DNA of 64,000 nucleotides from Eggerthellaceae bacterium (GTDB lineage: Bacteria; Actinomycetota; Coriobacteriia; Coriobacteriales; Eggerthellaceae), in assembly GCA_910575165.1 (NCBI GenBank), contig CAJTDS010000002.1:124001-188000 (forward strand). The letters are read 5' to 3'. The notes under the pieces are model-generated. The model searched no databases. It was not told the DNA's origin and was given only the letters and a program-made list of their open reading frames with translations. Below are positions 29,301 to 44,300 of this stretch, piece by piece. The stretch's first letter is position 1. Each line of letters opens with the position of its first letter. The translations under genes were made by a program, and so were the position numbers.

Positions 29301-32300
29301 GAATTCACTACCGAGCTCACGGCCTATAACTACGGCGACCGTAATCTGGACGGCGTGGAATTCACCTACGTGATGCCCCGCGGCGTGGAGCCCGCGTTCG
29401 CCGACGAGATCGATCCGGCCGACCTTAAGGCTGCCACTCAGCAGATCAAGGAGAGCCTGGCACGGGCTTACCTGCTGAAGAGCACCACGACGGTGGCGGG
29501 CGACTACGCCACCGATCCCTACGCCGGTTCGGAGTGGATCGACATTTCCGGCCTCATGGACGTCGAGGTGGTGCAGAGCCCTGCCAGCGCCTTTGCCGGC
29601 TACTACGCTCCTAGCGCCTTCCAGGATCCGGGCCGCTCGTCGGTAGCCGTGACCTCCGACGCCTCGAAGAGCAGCTATACCGCCGTGCAGGCGCAGACCG
29701 ACACGAACAAGTCGGAAGAGTACCGTGACAGCTCCCAGCCCTGGGTGATCAAGCTGACCGTGAAGCAGGATTTGGCCAAGTGGTTCGGTCGCGCTATCGA
29801 TGGCCGCAGCTGGGACGGGGCCGACCCCGACGTGGTGCGTGATGCCGACGAGTACGCGGCCTACGCGGAGGCCATCGCCGAAGCCCTGGCCGGTAACGGC
29901 GGCTACCAGATCAAGGTGGAGCTTGACTCCCACGTGTTCGGCAACAACGAGTCCGAGCGCTGGTACGACCGCGTGCTGGTGCGTCCGTGGGACCGCCCGG
30001 CTTCCGAGGGCGGTGCGACCGGCCAGAACAAGGTCGCCGGCGAGGAGCCCAGCCGCTCGAGCGCCTACTACCAGGTCTTCGACATCGACCACTTCGAGGG
30101 CCTGGCCCAGCAGCGCACCAACCATATGCAGCCCTTCGGCATGGACTACAAGTACACGCTGCAACGCTACTATCGCACCCGCACTGGCGAAACCCAGCTG
30201 GCCGGCAGCCCCAACATGCCGTCCGTAAACGGCTGGACCGTGCAGAACAACACCGTGCGTACCACCACGGTCGGCGACACCTCCACGGTGGCTGACCCCA
30301 TGGGTACCGCTGCCGCTAACGGCACCTTCTGGAACCAGGCCTACAAGGGCGAAGGGTCCACGGGCCCGGTGCTCTACGCCCAGACCGGCACGAGCGCCGT
30401 CATGCGCAAGCCGGTGGTGCGCGTATGGAACTCCGTCAGCCTGCCCGACGTGCTGGGCGGCGACAGCGACAGCGGCACCATCACCGACGGCGTGGGAAGC
30501 ACCTCGGCCAACTACTACATGGAGGCCGAGACCGATACCCGCCAGGTGAACGTGCATGTGGAGAACCGCTTCTGGTGGGACTCCCTGGCACGCAACTTCT
30601 CGTCCGGCAACAGCTACTTCAACTGGACCGTGGACGGCCACAGCTTCGTGTACAACGAGAACCGCTGGGCCACCTACTCGCTCATCGGCGGCCAGATGGG
30701 CGATTTGGTGCTGCCCGTGGTTACCGTGGTACTGCCCTACGGCATCGCCCCCATTCATCGCGAGACCCGCAAGCCCTACGGCCAGTGGCCCGGCCTCACC
30801 CAGGAGTTCCTCTACGAGGATTGGGATATCGCTCAGTCTGCGAACGCGAACTGGAACAGCGCCGCCCAGGTGAACCAGAACGAGAGCCGCCAGTGGCTCA
30901 TGGACAACTTCACCGCCACGGTCACCTATGAGAAGGTGGAGGCCGATACCACCCAGTATCCGGCCAGCCAGATCAACGACGACAACTACCGCTTCGTGCT
31001 GCGCTTCCTGCCCAAGGGCAACGACCTGTCCGGCGACCCTGACGCCGAGCAGCGCATCAAGTCGCATCAGATGGACACCTTCAAGTTCTCCATCGCCATG
31101 ACCGACGAGCCGGAATGGTACGAGCTGCCCCTGAACAAGGAGGCGGCGCGCTCCACCGAGTCCATCCGCACCTACGTGACCAGCGCCATGACTGGTTACA
31201 AGCAGCTGACTGACAACGAGATTTCGCATCCCAACGTGGGCGCCGACCCGTTCACCGTGGGGGCTCCGGCCCGCTACCGCGGCCCGGGTTACGGCGGGGC
31301 CACCTGGGGCAACCGCCAGGCCGACACGCGCCTGGACGCGGTGAGCGCCTCCTACGTGACCGTTTGGCGCCACGACGGCGACGCTGACGACCGTGCGGCC
31401 AACACCGGCTCCTACCTGGGCACCGGCATTACCACCGATGCCCATGGCTCGGCGGTCTACCGCTACCAGTGGGAGTACGACAACCTATATCCCACCTGGT
31501 ACTGCGGTGGCGACTGGTCCGCTAACGACCATTACTACGGCAACGCCTTCGAGCGGGTCAACCGTCTGCCTTACAACTTCTACAACGCCGGCACCCAGAC
31601 CAACGACGGGGTGCAGTACAACCACCTGACCGGCTACTTCGGCACCTACACCGAGCAGGGCGGCCATGTGCGCCCGGCCACTACCAACAACGGCGGAACG
31701 GCCACGGTGGGGCTTACCGGTCCGGCGGACAATCAGGGCCTGAACGTGTCCGAGTACAACTTCCGCACCCAGTACGGGCTGTCGAGTACCACCACGCAGA
31801 ACCTGAACAACAACGCCCAGGATGCTTCCGGCGCGCTTACCACCGACAGCACCAACTCCGGCGCCACGAAGACCGAGAAGTTCGCCACCCGTGCCGACGG
31901 CCAGCAGGCCACCCACGTGGACGGCGGTGCGTTCGCGGCCACGAAGCTGCGCCTGAAGACGCCTACCTTGGGGTCGGACTTCCTGGTGCAAAACGAGCCG
32001 GACGACCGTCCCACCGACGACGCCGTGAACGGCGGAAACCTGGGTGCCAACGACACCCTGCCGCTTCCGGGCACTGCTGACGGCGCGCTGCTTGCCAACG
32101 ATGGCGAGAATGCCGTGGAAGGCACCTTCGAATACGACGACGAGCTGTGGTTCTCCGCCACGCTGCGCAACACCGTTATCGCCAACAAGAATGCCTCGGC
32201 CCAGCAGGGTAAGGAAGGCGCCCTGCTGCACTCCAAGCTGGTGTTCTCCATCTACCTGCCCGAGCAGGTGACCTTCTACAACAAGGCCAAGCTCATGAAC

Positions 32301-35300
32301 CTGGGCGAGACGGTGACGCCGGCCCAGTTCGAGCGTCTGTTCTGCGACTACGAGGGCGACGACTACCCGTTCTACGTGGAATGGACCTACAAAGACCGCC
32401 ACACCGACACCGGCACCGAGCGCGACCCGGTCACTAACGAGGCGGTGTATCCCAAGCGGGAGAACCAGCAGAAGAAGTACCTGCGCCTGACGCCCAAGCA
32501 GCTGGTGGCCATGGGCTGGACCGTGCGCGTGCGCGTGCAGCCCGACTATGATGCCGACGCCTACGCCGGCCTGGGCGACAAGGGCAACCGCCACTCCGAG
32601 TACGGCAAGCCCGACGTGGACGACCCCAACGATTTGGTGGACGCGCCCGACGTGAAGAGCCGCATCCGCAGCGGCGAAACGGTAATCTTGGAGCTCACCC
32701 CGCCCGACGACGCCTCCGACGCCGAGTTCCTGAAGCACGGCAGCCTGCTCGCAGCCTTCTGGGACAACGTGCGTGCCGACGGCTACCTTGGTGCGGGTGA
32801 TGCGGTGACCGTGAAGGTTCGTACCCGCATCGACAACGTGGGCGACGAGGAATCGGCCCTTGAGGGACTTACTGACGAGAACGGCGAGCCGCTCACCTTC
32901 CAGGAGCAGATGGAGACGCTGCGCGCCTGGTCCACCGAATCCTCCACGGCCTACTTCGCCCTGGAAGATCGCGACGTGACCTGGCTGCCCAAGACTACCG
33001 GCTGGTCCCACGTGTTCGACAAGGACACAACCGTGGAGCTGCCCCGCGATACGAAGGTGTACCGCGCCAAGACCGACGGCAGCGGCAACGTCGTCTACGG
33101 CGCAGATGGCTACCCGCTCTACGAGCCTGTGGTCGACTCGGCCGGCGACGCGACGCAGACCGTCACGTTCAAGGCGGGCGAGCTGTACCTCAAGCCCACC
33201 ATCGAGGAGAACTCCCAGGCTGTCTACGGCGTGGGCGGCTTCAACAACCAGTCACCCGAGTACTTCCAGTGGGAGGACGAGGACTCGCTGGTCTTCGATT
33301 CCGAAGCCCATGAGGACCCCGACACCCTTGACTGGGTGGACGCGATTGACTACGACCAGGACGGCCAGTACGAAAGCGGCGACAAGATCTGTCGTCCCGA
33401 CGGCACGCCCATCGTTCGCCCCGAGCGCCACATGACCTCGGTTTGCGGCACGTTCCAGATCCGCAAACCCGCCGCCAGCGTGCGTGCCGATACCCAGGTG
33501 GTGCGCGTGCCCACCAACGAGGTGAGCTCCACTGACTCCACCCAGTCCAGCAACAACTACCTCTACATCACCCAGGCCATCAACACCGGCGCTGCGGTGA
33601 ACAGCTTCATCGTGGACTGGCAGGTGCCGCTGTGGGCCATGGGCACTCAGACGCTGCAGAACGCGCCGCTGGCCAACGCCACCACGCCCACCGGCAAGGT
33701 TGATCCCTCTATCGACCAGGTGTTCTCCGGCGTATGGGAGATTCCCGGCACCACGAAGTTCCAGATCGTGAATCCCATTCTCCACGGCGATGCCTACGAC
33801 ACCTCCCAGGGCCTGCACTACTTCGACCAGAAAGGCGACGAGGTCGATTCCTGGCGCGTGGATACGAGCAACGCATGGTCCGAGGACGGCGTGATTCGCT
33901 ACCCCTATTTCGTCAACGAGGACAACGATTACGCCGGCAAGAGCGGCCCGGTCAAGTACGACGACTTCCGCGAGGCCCGGGACAACGGCGAGCTGCTCTA
34001 CCTGGTGCGCGAGGAGGCCTACCGGGTAAACGTCGACACGCCCGAGGCTGCGGCCAACCGCGCCATCGAGGAGAAGCTGTGGGTGCTGGTGTACGTGCGC
34101 CGCGCCTCCAACGACCCGAAGGACCCTGTCAACGGCTTCAACGAGCAGAACGGTTCGGTGCTCAACAGCCGCGAGAACTTCTCCGTGCCCGGCACCGACG
34201 CCGACCGCGACTACTTCTACGGTGAGGACGACGTCTCCGACCCGAACACGGCGGGCGGTGGCTACGGCTGGGAGCTGGTGGGCACCACCCGCGTGTCCGA
34301 TCACTCCAACAAGGTCTTCACCAACATCTCCAAGGCCGGTACCGTCATCCGCCAGGTGCGCTGGGTTATCCGCGCCTGCGAGACCGATGCCAACGGCAAC
34401 CCCATCATCACCGACGAGACCCTGTCCCACGAGGTGCCGGTGCCCACGGGCTTCCGTCTGGCGGTGGACGCCGACCCCGACACCATCGAGCGCGAGATGC
34501 CCGACGAGATCGACCCCAACCGCAACAACACCGGATGGCTCAAGCGCAAGGACTACAACGACGAGGTTATCTACAAGTTCGTGAGCCGCACCCTGGGCAA
34601 CGTCAACTACCTTGACATGAGCAAGGTGTACAAGATCGGCCCCAACGAGCTGTACTTCTACGGCGAGGTGATCAAGACCGAAGGCGGCGATGGCGGTCGT
34701 ACGCTGTCGGCTGCCGAGCGCGAGGCGGCCCTGAACGGCATCGCTCCCACCACGCCGGTGGGCGGCGACGACTGCTGGAACCGCACCATGCAGGGCGACC
34801 TGATCGTGCGCGAGTACCAGTCCCAGTGGGTGATGGGGTCGGCCATGCCTTCGGGCGTGAGCTCCAACGCCGCCGGCGTGTTGGGCCATGCTTTCATCAC
34901 CGAGCTGCCGAAGGTCCACGACACCACCCGCTCCGCGGCGCTCTATGGCACCCGCGGCGTGGAGGGCAAGGCAGCTGCCCCCGGCCAGTCCATCACGGTG
35001 CTCGCCGACGAGGACGCCCCCTCCCAGGTGACCCAGGCCGTTGCCGGCATGTTCGCCGAATCGGGTCTTGAGGCCGATATCCAGACGACCGCCGAAGGCG
35101 ACGGCACGGAAGGGGAGGACCCCAGCCTCACCAAGTCCGACTCGGTGCATGTGAACCACTTCGCCACCGTGGTGCCGCGCTACGACGACACAAAGTACGC
35201 CTCCTTCGAGCGCAGTCGCGCCGGCTTCTTCCGTTCGGAGGAGAAGCCTACCATCAAGATCGACGTGAGGCAGTGGTACTTCACTGGCACGCCTTCCGGC

Positions 35301-38300
35301 GGCTACCGCTGGCTCAACGACGGCATCATGCTGGACCCTGAGGACTCGCTGTTCCTGCGCTACGAGGTGACGCTCTACAACATGTCCACCGGCCAGCTGC
35401 AGCTGCTGGGTTATGACCCCGAGGCCGACGGCTACGGCGTGGACACCTGCACGAATCCCTCCATCTCCACGCTGCTGCCCCGTATCCAGAACTACGGCCC
35501 CACGCCCGGCACCATGTTGAATGACCTGCCGGCGCTCACGTCCAAGCAGCAAACTCGCATGAACCAGGCGGCGTCGGTGCGTGCCATCGGCGATGAGCTG
35601 CGCAACCTTTCCGAGATCGAGGGCGAAACGCCCGCGGCCACCCAGGCCCGCATCGAGGTTATCGCCAAGAAGCTGGAGGCACTCTGCGGCAAGGAGTTCA
35701 CCGACAGCGCCGGCGCGGCCAAGGAACCCGCGATCTTAAACGGCGAGGACGTGCCCGAATCCACCCGCGGCGAGGTGGACGTGTACATCCGCTCGCTGCG
35801 CAACTCGGTGAAGAGCCTGCGCGGCTACAAGGCGGCCACCCAGGACCCCGAGACCGGCGTCATCACGCCCGAGGGCTACTACGGCAACGTGTCGGTGGCC
35901 GACGCGCGCCGCCTGGCCACCTCCATCATCGCCCAGAGCAACGCGCTCGAGGGCTGCATCTCCAAGGAGCGCCCGTACAGCCGCGTGCTCTCCTACGTGC
36001 CCGCCACCGACCTGTTCGCCACGGCGCCCGACAGCCTGGCCCCGGGCCAGACGGTGCCTGACTACTCCGGTACCCGCAACGTAGGCGATGGCTTCGACTA
36101 CACCGACGGCTTCTCGTCTTCCTACGGCGCCAACCAGTCCATTAACCGCCAGGTGGGCGCGGGGATGTACCTGAGCCCCCTGAGCGAGAACTACACCCGT
36201 CCTGCCAGCGCCGTCGGCGCCTCGGATGCGTCCCATATGAACAACCAGATCAACTTGTGGACCTACCGCGTGGTTCAGTTCCGCCACTACAATCGTGACG
36301 ACGAGGGCAACCTGTGGCAGCAGGTCAGCGACACCGAGTGGAAGTTCATGGGCATCATGAACGACGACGGCACGGTGAAGACCCCCGACCAGCTGAAGGC
36401 GGAGGCCGAGGCCGCGGGCGAGACCTACGAAGCGCCCACCGTGCCTAAGGGCTCCACCAAGGACGTGGGCAGCCTCACTGAGTACGACGAGATCCCCATC
36501 GAGAGTTCCACGGCGGCCATCCGTCCTTCGTCGAACCCGGCCGAGGACATGACGCTTCTGGGCAACGGTCTGGTACCCAACGGCGGTTCGGCTGCCTCCT
36601 CGAAGGACGAGTACAGCTACATCTACGACGAGATGGACGACGTAGACCTGGTGGGCGTGGGCACCACCACCAACACCCGCCGCTCGCTCACCTGGAACTT
36701 CACTGGTCAGGCCGGCAGTCGCGGCGTGCTCAATGCGGGCCAGGCCATCATCATCGACTTCATGATGCAGTTCAATCCCGCCTCGTCGGCCTCCACCGAC
36801 GTGGGCAATGCGTTGATCTTGTCGGCCTACGCTGACAAGGCCGGCAGCTACAACTTCTACGACTACCCGCTGACCCGTACCGTCACCGAAGGCGACGATG
36901 GCAGCGGCACGCCCAAGGTGCAGCTGGTTACCAAGGGTGACATCTTCGACCACGATAGCACCATCACCAAAGACTCGTCCTACCGTTCCGACCTCAACGA
37001 CGGCAATGGCAACGGCGACCGCAGCGAGACCCTGCTGCGCAAGGACGGCCCGTCGCTTTCCTGGTCCAACAACGACAACGTGGTCCAGGAGAAGATGGTC
37101 CAGCCCAAGTACACCGACGAGAAGTTCTCGAAGCGCAATCAGACGGCCCCGGTGCCCGAGGGTACGTCTTACACCTACGAGGCCATGCAGCAGTACACCG
37201 GCATCAGCGACAACACCGCCGCCCTGTACCAGCACTCGGTCATCGTGGACACCATGCCGCGCGAGAACGACAAGTACACCTCCGCCCTGGCCATGGACGG
37301 GGCCAGCACTAGCTTCAAGCTGCGCCAGTCGCAGTGGATGGGCTGGCTGCAGAACCTCGATTCCATCACCATGGAGTATACCGATACCACCCCCGACGCC
37401 GACGGTAACATCAAGGGCAAGTACACCCTGCGCATCGCCGACGAGGTGGACAAGGTCACCGGCGAGATACGGCATGCCCAGGCCACGGTGTGGGTGGGTC
37501 CGATCAAGTCCGAGGGTAGCCTGGCCGCCGGTAATCTGAAGCTGACGCCGCTGACCACCGATTCAGTGGTGGAGCCTATCGACGTGGCCCTGGCCGACGG
37601 GGAGAGCAGCACCTGGACCAGCGCCGACCAGTTCGACAGCTTCATCACCCGCTGGACCGCCCAGAAGACCACCGGCATCACCTATGGCGCCGACGGCCGC
37701 ACCGAGGTCGAGAAGCTGGATCCGTCGGTTTCCATGGCCACCGTCAACATGGTGGAGCTCAACGACCTGAAGGCCTACGTGGCGGCTCATCCGGCCGAGG
37801 CCGAAGCGCTCACCCGCTGCATCGCCTCCATCTGGTGCCGCGTGCTCGACGACGATCTGGTACTCATGGCTCGCAACGGCGACGTGCGCCTGAAGTACGA
37901 CCTGAAGGCCCCGCTGAACCTGCCCAAGTACCTGGGCAACGCGGACAAGACCTTCATGTCCATCGACCTGACCGCCAACGACTTCGACAACGACGGCAAC
38001 TTGCTGCCCACTTTCACTCCGCTGCAACGCTACCTCTACGAGACCAGCCAGTGGAACACGTTCATGTCCATGGTCGACTACGGCTCCGGCGCCGCGGGCT
38101 ACCGCTACCGCAAGTACGAAGACAAGCCGGCCGGCGTCTACGTGGACGCCCCCGACGGTTACGGTTACCTGGGCAGCTACGTGTGGCTGGACAGCAACTG
38201 GGATACGCACCTGAACGACACGGTGCCCGGAACCCCCGAGACCACCGACCTTCTGGGCAATCCCACCACCTACCACAAGGCCGACAACGGCCGCTACATC

Positions 38301-41300
38301 CTGTCCACGGAGAGGTCCATTGTGGGCGACAAGTACGCCTACACCTACGAGAACGGCAAGGACACCTCGAAGCTGCTGACCGACCTGGACTACGACGGCA
38401 AGCCCGACGATCCCGGCATCAACGGCGTGAGGGTGGAGCTGCTGAACAAGTGGGGCATTCCCGTGAACCGCCAGGGCGAGGCCGTCACCCAGGTGCGCGA
38501 GAGCGCCAGCTCCACGAAGATGGTGTGGGTGAAGGCCGACCCGCAGACGGGCGCCCCCCTGAAGGACATTGTGGGCGAGTACCAGCTGGCTTCCAACGAC
38601 GAGTCCGTCGACCTGGGCGCCTACGTGTACGTCACCGAGTCCGACTACTACAACAACCACGGCTACTTCATGTTCTCCATGCTGACGCCGGGCGAGTACC
38701 GCTTGCGTTTCACCTTCCCGCGCCAGTACGCCAACTACGCGCTCACCACCAAGCGCATTGGCGCCGACGACGCCCCCATCCTCAACGACCTGGGCGAGGC
38801 CGAGGCGCTTTCGAAGGACTACTCCGCGGGGCTCATGGTCAACCGCACCGGCAGCTCCATGGTGGTCACCTCCGACGTCATCGAGGTGAAGCCGGTGGCC
38901 TACGACAAGGCCAAGTACGCCGGCGGCGGCGAGGTTACGGGCAACGAGCTGTACGACGCCATCATGACCAGCTACAACGTTGGTATCGCCATGCCCGTGG
39001 TCTATGAAGGCGTAGCCTATCGCGACGACAAGCTGGCCGGCTACGAGGACCAGGAAGAGGATATGGAGGAGGGCAACGGCGACGCCGGCAGCGGCAACCC
39101 CGGCGATCCGGACGAGGGCAACCCCGGCGACGACGAGGGTGGCGACGCCGAGGGCGCTTCCGATTTCGGCGGCGGCATCTCCGCGTTCTCGCTCAACCCC
39201 GACAACGCCCCCGACTACGACGCCAGCCAGGGCGAGCTGCCTCCGTTCATCATGGTGAACGGCAAGCCCACGCTGAACATGAACCGCTACGTGGCCGAGG
39301 ACGGCTCGGTTGACCCCGAGCTCATCGACGGCGTGCTCGACTGGGTCAACGTCAACCTGGACGAGGACAACCCCTACGAGTATGCAGTGTCCGTGGACGA
39401 GATGCGTCTGAAGAACATGCTGGTCAGCGTTCAGGTTCAGAACGAGGAGACCGGCCTTTGGGAGCAGGCCTACGACACCAACGGCAACAAGGCCATCACT
39501 CAGACCGACTGCTACCTGGAGGTTAGGGTGAACGGCAGGTGGACGCGCGCCTTCGACTCGCTGGGCAACAACCTGGTCAGCGCCGAGGTGATGAACCAGC
39601 TCGACATGGACACCGACTGGCGCTGGGTGCCCTACACCGCCACGGCGGCCGACGCCACCGGCGCTTTCGACTTCAGCCTGGAGCCGGGCCATACCTACAA
39701 GGTGATCTGCCGCGACACGAAGAACCGTATCCTGAAGCCTTCGGTCATGACCTGGGATAACGACCCGCTGCACCGACCGCTCGTCAACGCCGAGGACCAG
39801 AAGCTCACTCCCGAGGGCCGGCCCAACGACGAAGTGGCCGCCATGTGGGACAACGACCTGTGGCTGAAGAGCGGCGTGGCCGAGACCAACAGCTTTGCGG
39901 CCGTGGTGCCCACCGACGCCTCGGGCAAGGCTATCTACGAGGACCCGAAGAACATCTGGAAGGGCTACAAGATCTACGACAAGCTGGCCCTGGGCTGGAT
40001 TGACGGCACCAAGGGCTTCTTGGGCAACTACGTCTGGAGCGACAAGAACGAGGGCACCGAAGCGGGCGGCCAGCTCTACGACGGCCTGCAGGGAGATGTG
40101 CCCAACATCGGCGTGGGCGGCGTGAAGGTGACTCTAGAGCAGTACTTCTGGAAGCCCAACGACGCTACGTCCGATGGCACCTACGACCCCGGTTCGTTGA
40201 ACAACACTTCCGTGGGCGGACAGTGGGTGCTGAGCGATCTGGAGTACAAGACCACCACGTCCTCCAGTTCTGGCTCATACATCTTCAAGGGCGTGTCCAC
40301 CTACGTGACCGATCCTTCCGCGCCTCCCACCGTGGAGGAGGAGGACAAGGCCCGCTACCTGGCCGGTTACCGGGTGCGCATCGACCTTGACGCGCTGAAG
40401 GACGTCACCAGCGATTGGGGTCTTACTTTCCGCAACGCCGCCACCGGCGGGCTGGTGCCCACCTACGACGAGGAGATCGACTCCGACGCCGCCATGGGAT
40501 TCGTCCAGGTGATGGATGGCGAGAATCCCTATATGCGCGACGGCGAGCCGGTGTACGCCTACTACCTGAACGAACAGGGCAGCGGCTCTACCTCGGCCTC
40601 TGGCTTCGGCCAGGGTTCGCAGGTTGCCGCCGGCGGCCATGACGCCGACGTGTCCTACCAGCAGATGATCGTGGTGGCCGGCAATCTGGACACCATGGCC
40701 AAGGAGAACTTGGCCAACTACCTGGTGAGCGTTGGCAAGCTGACCGAGGAGGACGCCCGGACGGCCACTCTTACCATGCTGCTGGATTCCATGGACGGCC
40801 GCATGGTGGCCGACTACCTCATCTCGCGCCAGCTGCTGACCGAGGCCGAGGCGGCCAAGCTGAACCTGAGCAGCCCGGCCGTGGTGAACCGCCTGAAGGA
40901 GCAGGCGGCTTCCGCCAGCGGCGCTGCCGCCGAGAACGTGCGCTCCGTGCGCGGCGGCTTCGGCGCTTCCGCCACCACGGGCCAGTACGACCTGGGCGCC
41001 GCCCAGCGTATCGAGCACTGGGACGTGGGCCTGGTGGAGGTGCCGCGCAGCAGCGTCACCGGTCGCGTGTGGAACGACGAGGACTACGACGGCATCTGCC
41101 AGCCCAAGACCGACGAGAGCGGCAACGTGCTGACCGACGAGGACGGCAACGTGCTCTTCGATGGCATGCCGGGCGAGCCGGTGGCCATCGAGCAGTACTA
41201 CTACGACCCGGACAACGTGGCGGCCGACGGCACCCACTGGTTCCGCAACGACAATTTCGGTAACGACGCCCGCACCTCGGCCGCTGCCGACTGGAAGGAA

Positions 41301-44300
41301 GAGACGCGCCAGGACTTCATGGGCCGCGACTACATGGTGTGGGTGCGCCAGTACCCCGACCCGGACGATCCGGCCACCATGCTCACGCTGGAGCTGAAGG
41401 AGCAGGACAAGACTTATCCCATCGGGCAGTCCCAGGCCGACGGCTTGGTGCGCACGGTGACCGACGAGAACGGCAACTACCGCTTCGACAACCTGCCCAC
41501 GGCCTACACCGCACCCGACGGGCGCCACTACCTGGCCTCCTACCGCGTGGTGCTCATGGGCCTGCACCAGGAGGAGGTCACCGACGAGGACGGCAACGTG
41601 CTGTACTCCACGCCGTGGATGATGACCCACTACCACAGCGGCTCCGACGTGCTGGCCGACTCCGACGTGCGCGACACGCGCCCGGGCACCCAGGACGCCT
41701 ACAAGGTGATCGGCCGCGAGGTGGACGCCGACGGCACCACCCAGCTGCGCGCCCTGGACGGCCAGATCATTCTGGCAGCCAAGGCCGGCGCCGACCGCCT
41801 GTACCCGAACCAGATCTCGCAGGTAAGCGTTGCGCTCTCCGATGTGTACGAGGGTGCCGATAGCGGCCAGAGCGTCACCTACGACTACCTGACCCGCCGT
41901 GACACCCAGGTGCAGGGCGGCGATATCGGCGAGCTGGCCGTGCCGCGCCGCGAGATCAGCGGACGCGTGTGGCACGATGCCGACTACGACGGCCTGCAGG
42001 CCATGACCACCGACACGGTGCCGAAGCTGGACGACGAGGGCAATCCGGTTGTCGACGCCGAGGGCAACCCGGTCATGGAGACTGTGAACGTCTACGATCC
42101 GACCGAGCCGGGCCTTGAGGGCGAGACCGTGCGCCTCAGCCAGTACTACTACGACGAGACCATGGTCAACGACGAGGAGGGCGACCCCAACTTCGGGACC
42201 CACTGGATCCGCAACGCCGACTTCTGCGTGGCCGGCTACAACAACCTGGCCGCCATCGCCACCGGCGACTGGGCCCAGGACGCTTACGTGTCCGACGGCC
42301 GCGTGTACATCAAGACCAATGGCGAGGGCGTCTACTCCTTCAAGAACCTGCCCACCACCTATATCAAGAACCTGACCGCCGACGAGGTGGGCAAGGTGAG
42401 CCGCCTGCGCTTGGCCTCCTACCGCGTGGAGCTCATGGGGCTGCACGAGGACGAGGAGCGCGCCGACGACGGCACGCTTATCTCTGCGAAGCCCTGGATG
42501 ATGACCCGCTTCCACGTGGACAATCCCGTGGAGAACCCCGACGGCACCACGTCGGTGGACGTGCATTCCGATTCCGACATCGACGACAGCCAGGCGGGCA
42601 CCCTGGACGTGTACGCGTTGGAAGGACGCATAGACATCGTCGATCAGCTGCTGGACGATGAGACCGTCGATCCGGTGGGCTCGCGCGGCGGCAAGGGCCA
42701 GATCATCTTGGCCGGCCCCATCCGCGGCGTTGATCCGGGCGAGCAGACGGCCCAGGTGATCATCCCCGCTGAGGACGTGGTGGTGGGCGCTGCGGGCACC
42801 GTGGTCTACGACATGATGCGTGCTCGTTTCGACGAGGGCGAATCCTACACCGGCGGCGACGCCGGCCAGCTGCCCATTCCCACGCGCTCGCTGGAAGGCC
42901 GCGTGTGGCGCGATGCCGACTACAACGGCCTGCAGAGCAGCGACGCCGACAAGGAGCCGGGCATCCCGGATGTGAAGATCACGCTTGAGCAGTGGTACTT
43001 CGATCCCGAAGCTGCTGCCGCTCCGGCCAACCCCGGCTTCCTGGGCGAGAACTTCGACGAGACGCTGAACTTCTCCGGCAAGATCGACGCCTCTTACACA
43101 AGCCAGTGGGTGCGCAACGATCGTTTCGCGGCGGACGGCTACGCGGCCCTGACCGGGCGTCTGGCCGTGGTTGCCGGCGACTGGGCTGCTAGTGCCTCTG
43201 TTGCCGACGGTGTAGTGACCATTAGCACCAACGACGAGGGCGTCTACCGCTTCGACAACCTACCCACGGCCTACACCGACCCGGCCACGGGCAAGCACTA
43301 CCTGGCCGCCTACCGTGTGAAGCTGGTGGACGAGCTGCTGGACGACGACGAGGGCGCCTGGATGATGACCCGTTACCACCAGGGTGGCGAGGATTCCCTG
43401 GAGCTCGACTCCGACCTGCCCGACAACCTGGGCCTGGACCGCAACTACCCGCTCATCGGCCGCGAGACGGCCGTGGAGGGCGACGGTCTGACCAACCGCT
43501 ACCTGGGTATGCGCCAGGAGATGCTGGAGGGCCAGATCATTCTGGCCGCCACACCCGGCGCCACTGGCCGCGGCGCCCATGCCGAGCAGGCCGTTCCCGC
43601 TACGGACTACGTTAACAACCTCGACGGCAGCCTGGTGTTCGACTGGATGGACGCCCGCGACTACCGCGAGGGGTCTAATGCGATTGACGGCGGCGACGCC
43701 GGCCAGCTGCCGCCGCCAGTGCAGGACATCGTGGGCGTGCTGTGGAACGACGCCAACAACGACGGTCTGCAGGGCATGGTGAAGCTGGAGCGCAACGCTG
43801 ACGGCACGCCGGTGCTCGACCAGGACGGCAACACCGTGCCGGTGCTTGACGCCCACGGCAATCCCGAGCTGGAGCGCATGCCCGACGGCACCGCGGTGAT
43901 CGTGGACGACCTGGGCAACTGGGTGCAGGCCACCGATTCCGACGGCAACCCGCTGTTCGAGGCCGACGGCGTGACGCCGCAGTGGGTGACCGAGCACGGC
44001 ATCAACCGTATTTCCGTGAAGCTTGAACGCTTCTACACCGCCGATGACGGTGCCACCTGGACGGCGTACCCGTGGTCGGCAGACGAGGCGAAGCTGTACA
44101 CCGACGAGAACCTAGACGTCACCTGGGATGCCACGGACGGCAGCATGATCACCGCCACGGCCGAGCAGCCCAACGCCTACGGCGATACGCGTAACGGCAT
44201 CTACCGCTTCGACCAGCTGCAGACCCAGGGCCGCGTGGACGTGGACGGCGACGGGCTCACCGAGAAGGTGATCTTCGGCTTCCGCGCCAAGATTGACGAG

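Noticed and set aside
21852-31445. 3,197-codon open frame on the minus strand inside the giant gene
   Set aside because: It mirrors the codon bias of the plus-strand gene, is rich in His/Val/Gly/Ala without domains or signal, and lacks a ribosome site. It is a shadow of GC-rich codon use.
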